Assembly (NCBI GenBank): GCA_963082715.1
Contig: OY720448.1
Span: 54,582,891-54,646,890, forward strand
Origin: Harpalus rubripes
Lineage: Eukaryota > Arthropoda > Insecta > Coleoptera > Carabidae
Direction of reading: 5' to 3'
Length of the DNA stretch: 64,000 nt
The position numbers and the translations under genes were made by a program. The notes below the pieces were generated by a model, which was not told the origin of the DNA, did not search any database, and saw nothing but the letters and a program-made list of their open reading frames with translations. Each line of letters opens with the position of its first letter. Positions within the stretch are counted from its first letter, which is position 1. Shown here piece by piece: positions 57,219 through 64,000 of the stretch.

Positions 57219-60038
57219 ATGACTCTATCGGTATATCACCAAAACGTTCGTGGGCTTAGGTCCAAAACGAATAAAATTCGTGTTAACTCTCTATCTTGTG
57301 ACTTTGACATCTTATGTCTTACGGAAACAAATTTGAATGACTCCATCCTGGACAATGAAATTCTCTCCGATGACTACTCCATAGTCAGGCGCGACAGATC
57401 TACAACTTCATCATTAAAATCTGATGGCGGTGGCGTCCTCATCGCATTGAAAAAGGGTCTACGATTTCAGGAACGTCACAACTGGTGCAGTAGTTCGGAG
57501 GACATTTGGGTAACATTGTATCAACCTAACAAACATGATGAACTACATATTTGTTGTGTATATTTACCTCCTGCAGATAGTCTTGCTCTACATAATTTCA
57601 TAACTAATTTATACTCAATTATAGACAATGTGAAAACAGGAAAATTTCTAATATGTGGTGATTTTAACCTACCCCTTTTACTGTGGGCTGAGCAAAATAA
57701 TGGAGAGGGTCTTAAACCCTATAACACGTATAATGTCCCATCCTCTGAATTTGTAGACTGCATGTCATACTGTAATTTATTTCAATTTAATAATGTTACA
57801 AATATGAATAACCGCATATTAGATTTAGTGTTGTCTAATATAACAAATATAAAAATTAGAGAATGTGTGTCACCCTTATCGAATATTGATTGTCATCATC
57901 CACCCATTGAAATTTATTTAGATTTTAAATCTATTTCCGCCCTCAATATTAATTGCAAAACTAAATATTTATTCTCAAAAGCAAATTATGTTGATATTAA
58001 TCAATATATAAATAATATAAAATGGGGTGACGTTTTTTCAAATTTAACAACTGAAGATATGGTTTCAAATTTTTATGATATATTAAAAAATGCAATCGAA
58101 ACTTATGTTCCGAAGGAAAACGTGTATATTAATACCTATCCTTTTTGGTACTCTAAAAATCTCATTAAATTAATTCAGGAAAAATCAAAAGCTCATAAAA
58201 ATTTCAAGCGCTTTCATACTCCGTATTATTACAATCATTTTTCTTTATTACGAAAAAGAGTGAAACATTTAATAAAGGAATGCTACAATAACTATATAAA
58301 TAATATCGAGTCACAAATACAAACTAACTGCAAAAAATTCTGGTCTTTCGTAAAAAGTACAACAAAAACTCAAAATATTCCCAGTATAATGACTCATAAT
58401 AATAATACAGCTTGCAATGGGCAAGATATTTGCAATTTATTCTCCGATTTTTTTAAATGGACCTACACGAATAATTCTGGGAATATTTTACAATCTAACC
58501 CTACAAATAGCCATGTTAGTATTGCTAATGTTAATTTTAATACAGATGAAGTTTTTAAAGTTCTTTCAACCCTAGACACGAATAAGGGTGCAGGGCCAGA
58601 CAACATACCTTGTATATTCATCAAGTCATGCGCTGAATCCTTAAGCACACCCCTCACAATCATTTATAATCAGTCCCTTGCTGAAGGTCACTGTCCAACC
58701 AGATGGAAAAAAGCTTTTGTTGTTCCTGTTTTTAAGTCAGGCAATAAAAGCTCAGTAATTAACTACCGGCCCATTTCAAAACTTTGCATTTTTGAGAAAG
58801 TTTTTGAAAAATTAATATATAAAATTTTATTCGCAACTTTCAAATCTTACATCATTCCAGAACAACATGGATTCTTTCCAGGTAGGTCAGTTGACACCAA
58901 TCTCGCAATTTACACTGATTACATAATTAAAAATATGGACGACCGGGTGCAAGTGGATGCTATCTACACTGATCTCAGTAAAGCATTCGACAAAATTGAT
59001 CACACCATTTTACTTCATAAACTTTCTGAGATCGGTGTACATGGTAACTTACTTTCCTGGTTCAAATCATACCTTTCTGATAGGACACAAAGCGTCGTTG
59101 TAAATGGGTTTGAATCCCATTGCGTAAAAATAACTTCTGGAGTCCCACAAGGATCCCATCTTGCACCATTATTATTTAATCTTTTTATAAACGATGTGTC
59201 AAAATGTTTTAAATCTTGTCAATTTTTAATGTACGCAGATGATCTCAAAATATTCCATAAAATCTCGTGCGAAAGTGATTGTTTGGCTATCCAAGCAGAT
59301 CTCAACAGGTTTCATAAATATACAATTGAAAATAATTTGATTCTGAATATTAATAAATGCTGCAAAATATCTTTCACACGAAATAGAAATATCATAGAAC
59401 ACTCTTATAATTTTGAAGGATTAACTATACAAAATATCTCTCAGGTAAAGGATTTGGGTGTTATTCTGGACCCTAAACTTCTATTTGATGTACATATTGA
59501 TAACATTATAAAAAAATCATACCGTATGTTAGGATTTTTAATTAGATCTGCAGAGAACTTTAAAAACGCATCCACTATCAAAACATTATATTTTGCACTT
59601 GTTCGAAGTCAACTTGAGTTTGCTAGTTTGTGTTGGTGTCCTCAATATATTGCATATATAGAAAGAATAGAAAATATTCAAAAAAAATTAATATATTTCT
59701 TTAATAAAAAATTTCCAAACCACACGATTACTCTTCCATCTCTTGAGAACAGACGCATATTATTAGACTTAACATTTCTGTATAAAATCATTAATAATTT
59801 CATTGATTGTCCCTATTTATTAAGTCAACTGTCTTTGCGTGTATCGAATTATGATACTAGATCAATTAACCTTTTCACATATAAATTTAGTAATACGAAT
59901 TCCTCGCTTAATGCTCCTCTTAATCGCCTTCCAATTTTGTATAATAAATACTGTCAATTAAATAATTTTCCCGATATATTTTCATGTAATTTATCATATT
60001 ATAAAAAGCTGTTGTTACGCTGTTTAGTTAATAATTAA
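57219..60038 (+). CDS. LINE ORF2: endonuclease and reverse transcriptase
   Basis: 939 residues without a stop or frameshift. It nicks genomic DNA and copies element RNA onto the nick (target-primed reverse transcription). Endonuclease residues in order: N9 (HQNVRGL), E36 (LTETN), Y115 (VYLPP), D148 and N150 (CGDFN), D202 (ILDLVLSN), and D224/H226 in SNIDCHHPPI. The reverse transcriptase runs from about 445 to 720: NKGAGPDNIP, NYRPIS, the catalytic TDLSKAFD (D585), SGVPQGSHLAP and YADD (672-675). The C-terminal part keeps the LCWCPQY...ERIENIQKK block of the CR1/Jockey group. No RNase H. All key residues are present, so the enzyme could be active. The start is the first ATG after ORF1, 59 bp downstream. 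Confidence 0.92.
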   Translation: MTLSVYHQNVRGLRSKTNKIRVNSLSCDFDILCLTETNLNDSILDNEILSDDYSIVRRDRSTTSSLKSDGGGVLIALKKGLRFQERHNWCSSSEDIWVTLYQPNKHDELHICCVYLPPADSLALHNFITNLYSIIDNVKTGKFLICGDFNLPLLLWAEQNNGEGLKPYNTYNVPSSEFVDCMSYCNLFQFNNVTNMNNRILDLVLSNITNIKIRECVSPLSNIDCHHPPIEIYLDFKSISALNINCKTKYLFSKANYVDINQYINNIKWGDVFSNLTTEDMVSNFYDILKNAIETYVPKENVYINTYPFWYSKNLIKLIQEKSKAHKNFKRFHTPYYYNHFSLLRKRVKHLIKECYNNYINNIESQIQTNCKKFWSFVKSTTKTQNIPSIMTHNNNTACNGQDICNLFSDFFKWTYTNNSGNILQSNPTNSHVSIANVNFNTDEVFKVLSTLDTNKGAGPDNIPCIFIKSCAESLSTPLTIIYNQSLAEGHCPTRWKKAFVVPVFKSGNKSSVINYRPISKLCIFEKVFEKLIYKILFATFKSYIIPEQHGFFPGRSVDTNLAIYTDYIIKNMDDRVQVDAIYTDLSKAFDKIDHTILLHKLSEIGVHGNLLSWFKSYLSDRTQSVVVNGFESHCVKITSGVPQGSHLAPLLFNLFINDVSKCFKSCQFLMYADDLKIFHKISCESDCLAIQADLNRFHKYTIENNLILNINKCCKISFTRNRNIIEHSYNFEGLTIQNISQVKDLGVILDPKLLFDVHIDNIIKKSYRMLGFLIRSAENFKNASTIKTLYFALVRSQLEFASLCWCPQYIAYIERIENIQKKLIYFFNKKFPNHTITLPSLENRRILLDLTFLYKIINNFIDCPYLLSQLSLRVSNYDTRSINLFTYKFSNTNSSLNAPLNRLPILYNKYCQLNNFPDIFSCNLSYYKKLLLRCLVNN

Positions 60039-60190
60039 CTTTGTAATTCTACTGTATTATCTTAAATTTTTGTACCCAATTGTACTGTCATAATGTATTC
60101 TATACTCTTCTTCTATTTCTTGTATCTGAAATGTAATTGTGCCGTTCTGTTATTGGGAGTAAAATCCTGTTGAATGGCCTATTTTTTCTA

Positions 60191-60237
<47 letters not shown>

Positions 60238-60240
60238 ATA
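60191..60240 (+). repeat. (TAAA)n LINE tail
   Basis: About 12 TAAA units directly after the LINE 3' UTR. Short microsatellite tails instead of poly(A) are usual in CR1/L2/Jockey-related lines. Confidence 0.95.
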
Positions 60241-60414
60241 CACAAATAGCTATTTTCACTCCTTTCAAATTGAAGGGACCGAAAAAAGACCTACTGAAAA
60301 ATGACTATAAAAATAAAATTTATTTAAATTACAATTGCATTTTTCTCAAACATTTTTAATGTAAGGACATAAAATGATCAAAATTGGCTCAAAAAGAGAC
60401 ACGCCTGGCCTGGG

Positions 60415-61030
60415 GTCGGCGAGATGGCTCGGTTGTGTCCACCTTGGACAGAAGACAATGCTGGCGGCGGGGATCGGGCCGGCGCGAAGAAGGGAACCCT
60501 CGTTGTACACGCTTGGCTAGCGCGCAGGTTCACTCGCTGCGGCGAGTGGTTGTGGTTTGAGCAGTGGAGAAGCGCTCGGACACTGGTAGCGGTACTAAAG
60601 AGGAAGCTCAGGCTATAATAGTTGAAGATGAGCTTGGCTTAGAACTTTTGATTTCGGTCTGCTCGGCGCACAAAAGTTTAGTTGTCAGAGCGCCGAGGAC
60701 CCCGAAGATACACGATGTTTGCCGGGTGGAAAATTAGACTAATATTTAAAAAGTTTTTTTTTAACCCTGACAAGAACAATACCTAAAACAAAACTCGAGT
60801 CCTTATACTTGTTTTTTAAACTTATTTTGAAAACTAATATAACGACTCGGGTTTTGCGGGCGTTGGAACATACTTTGTGCTACTTTAGGGTTTACTGCGC
60901 TCTGACGACTAGATTCTTCTGTTGTTCTGTTCTTCGGTCGCTGGCTTGTGGACCCTGTAGGTAGGCAGTCGGCTTAAGCGATTGGCTTGATGTCATGCGC
61001 TGTGCGCACAGTGGCTTTGACCCCGCGTGA
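60415..61030. other. GC-rich region with palindromic words, unassigned
   Basis: Two GC-rich blocks (60415-60725 and 60895-61030) frame an AT-rich middle. Inverted pairs are GTCAGAGCGC (60684) with GCGCTCTGAC (60898), and AACTCGAGTC with GACTCGGGTT (60792-60855). This suggests a DNA-element relic. The 64-codon ORF at 60424-60618 (tryptophan- and arginine-rich) has no domain. A CpG-rich regulatory region is the alternative. Confidence 0.35.
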
Positions 61031-61040
61031 TGGTATCAAA

Positions 61041-61554
61041 ATTCTGATATAATTGGGCCTAGGTATGATTTGTCACTCTATCAAACTCTACATTGGACAT
61101 TTGTTTAACATCTACGTTCGACGTCATATAATATTTTTAAAAATATAAATAAACAACAATTATTAAGACTTTCTAGAACTATGGATTGCTTTCAATTAAG
61201 ATGAAGTTTTGTAAAATAAAATAATATTTAAAAATAGTGGAATATGCCAAAGGTACTGTCCGTCCTGTAAGTGGATTGTATGGATATAGTCTGTAGTTGT
61301 GAACTAGCATATAAATATAGATGTTGAACAGAAAATAATGATTCAACCTTTGAGAAGCAAAAAGAAATCATAAAAATTCTATAAAACTTTTGTTATATCT
61401 ACATTTGCGAACAGAAATAAAGTATAGATAACAACGCAAACATAAGAAAGCTTAAATAATGAAATTTCTGAGATGAGAATAGACAAAGTGAAATATGATG
61501 AAATGAAGACGTATAAAAAGAACTTTGAATTTTCACTCTAATGAAATAATAAAA
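61041..61554. other. AT-rich stretch, no gene seen
   Basis: No feature was recognised. Confidence 0.5.
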
Positions 61555-61556
61555 GA

Positions 61557-61600
61557 ATAAATAAATAAAATAAATATATCACCACGGCATATTGAAAGGA
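61557..61600 (-). mobile_element. SINE tail fragment
   Basis: AATAAATAAAATAAATATATCACCACGGCATATT matches the 3' tail of the SINE at 48043-48085, then diverges: a very short 5'-truncated copy. Confidence 0.6.
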
Positions 61601-62120
61601 TCATTTACATAGAACGTACATGATAGAATGTCCTATATTCAGTGCATTTTTAAGGTATCTAAGATGTGGGTAATATTTAGGTAGTACAAATCCGATTATA
61701 AGTTACGGACTCTATTTTTTGAAACAAGTATAAAAAAATTTGTAACTTTGTTATTTGCTATTGTGAGTTTCGGCTCGAGACAAAGTCACACCTCACACAA
61801 ATAGAGTGAAATACGGGGGTGTAGTCGAGGGTATACGCGGTCGGTACGCCGCATACCCTCTAGATTTTTTAGGTGCCCCAGCGTGTACCCTCTGATCTTT
61901 TTAAATATTTGAGACAAAAATTAAATTAACTAATGAAAGTTGTATCCAACAATTAATTTTTTTTAATATTTTTGTTATATAGAAACCGACCCTATGTTTC
62001 CACTATATTCTCTGCTAATTTTATGATTACTGCACTGGTGTAATATTGTAGAAACCAAATTAATTTTTCTATTTTAGTTCGCTTGTTGGAAGACAATAAT
62101 TTATGCCATTTCTTCATTTT
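61601..62120. other. AT-rich stretch with one palindrome
   Basis: GAGGGTATACGCGG and CCGCATACCCTC (61824-61860) form a GC-rich hairpin. A second CCTCTGATCTTTTT word follows. Its identity is unknown. Confidence 0.4.
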
Positions 62121-62124
62121 TTTG

Positions 62125-62327
62125 AAGGCGAATAAAACAAAAAGTATTGCTGATAGACAAAATTTAGAAGAGCTTCAGAAATCGGTTGCATCAGTGCATA
62201 GAGAAGAGTGGCCACCGCCTTCAAGATATTTTGTTTAAAACTGCATGACTTAAAACTTTAAATTATGTTCTTTCATAATCAAAAATAAATTTGGTCTATC
62301 AGCAATACTTTTTATTTTATTCGCTTT
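62125..62327. mobile_element. Foldback with ~40-bp arms
   Basis: GCGAATAAAACAAAAAGTAT then TGCTGATAGAC on the left is inverted on the right (GTCTATCAGCAATACTTTTT, ATTTTATTCGC). The 125-bp middle includes a GC-richer AGAGAAGAGTGGCCACCGCC stretch. Confidence 0.75.
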
Positions 62328-62629
62328 AAAAAAGGAAGTTTCTAGGCCCCACCCTGTAGCACAAAATTAGTTAATCCCCATACCAAATAATTTATTTTTG
62401 CAAAACCTATTGTGATAATATTAAATCCTTGAATTGAAATTAAAATTAATTAAAGGTCATCATCAATTATTTCATTGCTACAATTATCTAAATATGACCC
62501 AGATTTATATAAAGTAAAACAATTATTAGTTTTAATTATTTTCTGACAAAGTAGTTAACAGGATAATTATGAATTCGTTGTTTGATAACGAATAAATTTT
62601 TGTGGGCATTAACACAATGCAGAGCAGCA

Positions 62630-62815
62630 CGAGATGGAACACGAGCCCGGGCAAATTATGAATGAACCTGGCGCGTCGGGCGACGCGTAGGCGGTAGTGT
62701 CATGGGTGGGCGTTCCGCCACTACAACGTGCGTGGGCGTAATATCCAGCTAGGGTGTGGTACTGCTGCATATCACGCGCCGGTCAACGGTGAAGGCGAAG
62801 GCGAGCAACATCTCA
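62630..62815. other. GC-rich island, possible last exon
   Basis: CATTAACACAATGCAG could be an acceptor. After it the frame QHEMEHEPGQIMNEPGASGD runs to a TAG at 62688. It would need phase 1 entry, which does not join to the 46531-46625 exon (exit phase 0). Downstream GTGGGCGTAATATCC words are unexplained. It may instead be an unrelated CpG-rich repeat. Confidence 0.22.
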
Positions 62816-62819
62816 AAAT

Positions 62820-63417
62820 ATCACACTTTATTATCTTTCTCACTTAGGTAATGTTCATTTATATTTATTGGTTATTATACCTATAAGCCATTTCAAATAT
62901 ATCATTTAAGGTAATTTTTTGTAGCTCATATTGTTTCAGGTCGTTGATCCCGACTAAATAGAGAAATGTCACTTTAAAAAATCCACAAAAGCGAATAAAG
63001 TTATAAATATAATAGAACAATAAATAATTTCTATTTTAGGGCATATTCTGCAACTTGCTAGTTCATTTTTAGCTAGTCGTTAAATTTTTCAGCAATCAGA
63101 ATTGTGAATGTACAACGAAAAAATCATTTTAGTCAAATCTACATGGTGTCCGTCTATAATGAAACCAGCAAATATCTCACTTAGTATTACTTTTAGTAAA
63201 AGGGTATTTGTATATTATATTACCTCCTTTATATAATTTCAGAAGTAATTCGATATTATTACTTCTGGTTGTCAAGTAATTGATTCAATTTAAAAAGTGC
63301 ATACATGAAATTTGCTATCCAATAGTATAAAAACAAACATTATCATATTAAAAAAATTTAATGTGGCCAGCACATGACCTCCCGGCAATTCCATGTTTAA
63401 AACAGCAATGAGCTTTA
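62820..63417. other. AT-rich stretch with an old repeat
   Basis: ATGTGGCCAGCACATGACCT at 63361 pairs with the 42400 copy. No gene was seen. Confidence 0.4.
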
Positions 63418-64000
63418 AGTAAAGTATCACTTCCGGTTGATCGTTTGCAAACAAAATCTAATTTGTTGTTCCAATAAATAGAAAAGTCTATAATACCAAA
63501 TCTTGGATATTTAATTGTTTTTCCTCGAAAATCTCCAAATTAAGTATCACTTCTGGTTTATCATATAGGTATAGTCAAAATCTAATGTTGTTTCAAATTA
63601 TACACTAGTTTTAAATACCAAATTTGAGAAGTTTTGGATTATGTTTTAATATATTTTTTCACGAAAATCTGTTCAGAGTTTACAATAAAGTATCACTTCA
63701 GGTTTATCAATTGTAGCCAAAATTTAATATGTTGCTTCCATTCATATAAAAGCGTTAAATAATAAATTTGACAAGTTTTGGAATATATCATATTATATTT
63801 TTCACAAAAATCTGTGCAGACCTTCAAGTAATTATCACTTCCGGTATATAATTTTTTTAATCTAACATGTGGTTCTCATTAATATAAAAATCTTAAATAC
63901 CAAACTTGATAAGTTTTGGAATATATCATAATGTATTGTAGAAAAAATAGCTTCCACTTGGTGAAATTTTAGCAATAGGTAGTCGGATATTGGACCAGGA
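63418..64000. repeat. Degenerate tandem array (family C box)
   Basis: AAGTATCACTTCCGGTTGATC-like boxes recur at 63423, 63543, 63689 and about 63832, a period of 120-146 bp. Each is followed by CAAAATCTAAT and CCAAATTTGAGAAGTTTTGG-like blocks. The array runs off the end of the window. It shares its box with 20095, 42855 and 43395. Confidence 0.8.

Larger units (their letters stand above)
55690..60240 (+). mobile_element. Jockey/CR1-group non-LTR retrotransposon
   Basis: The layout is a 5' region, ORF1 (PHD finger, coiled coil, RRM-like), a 59-bp gap, ORF2 (apurinic-type endonuclease plus reverse transcriptase), a 3' UTR of about 150 bp, and a (TAAA)n tail at 60191-60240. There is no LTR, RNase H or poly(A). 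ATACACAAA occurs at both 55680 and 60239 and may be a TSD, but in AT-rich DNA this is weak, so the 5' boundary is a guess. ORF2 is intact, suggesting a young copy. ORF1 is damaged at its start. Confidence 0.8.

Noticed and set aside
58463..58663. Minus-strand ORF inside LINE ORF2
   Set aside because: Antisense shadow of the reverse transcriptase frame.

Overview
This is a gene-poor, AT-rich eukaryotic window. The short accidental ORFs, spliced-exon signatures, TTAGG-like GGTTAGGTTAG motifs, tRNA-headed SINEs, a Jockey/CR1-type LINE and many PIF/Harbinger-, piggyBac-, pogo- and mariner-like inverted-repeat elements all suggest an insect nuclear genome; the order cannot be told. No bacterial, viral or organellar gene was recognised. 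Nothing here is an operon: almost all recognisable content is transposable elements and their decay products, possibly lying inside the long introns of one plus-strand host gene.

Layout. 0-13 kb: a SINE copy (233-396), an inverted-repeat MITE (865-1165), a long-TIR element with a THAP-like ORF (3511-4280), two foldbacks whose arms are built of short tandem repeats (4461-5079 and 6427-6930, the latter with a 7-bp TSD), a long-arm foldback (9687-10795), a Penelope-like dimer carrying hammerhead-ribozyme-like motifs (11028-11398), a TA-flanked MITE (11663-12161) and a TAA-flanked MITE (12425-12771). 13.1-13.4 kb is a GC-rich island. 14-23 kb: a piggyBac-like MITE and several palindromic MITEs. 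23.7-27.4 kb is a nested stack: a long-TIR element with a broken THAP gene, a TTA-flanked Harbinger MITE inside one arm, a Harbinger derivative with a MADF relic, and a foldback with arms of about 280 bp. 28.9-31.1 kb: a foldback of about 1.4 kb and nested MITEs. 32.8-35.6 kb: hairpin MITEs, including three end to end. 37.2 kb: a second Penelope-like copy. 38.0-38.9 kb: a TAA-flanked element carrying a long TA microsatellite. 40-41.4 kb: a pogo-like element with a nested foldback, then another foldback.

Four candidate plus-strand coding exons (32086-32142, 41661-41761, 45269-45341, 46531-46625) have mutually compatible splice phases. 41661-41761 and 46531-46625 are the best supported. I do not recognise the protein. 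48-55 kb holds two full SINE copies with TSDs, a 2.2-kb long-TIR element, and a 1.74-kb PIF/Harbinger element with perfect TTA TSDs and a dead HARBI1-like transposase. 55.7-60.24 kb is the best preserved gene content: a LINE with a damaged ORF1 and an uninterrupted 939-aa endonuclease/reverse-transcriptase ORF2, ending in a (TAAA)n tail. The last 4 kb has two GC-rich patches, a foldback and a degenerate tandem array that runs off the window.

How the parts relate: the LINE is a possible source of reverse transcriptase for the SINE. The Harbinger relics explain the many MITEs with TWA target duplications. The THAP relics suggest a P-like or other THAP transposase behind two long-TIR elements. 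All calls are by eye; no alignment or database search was run.
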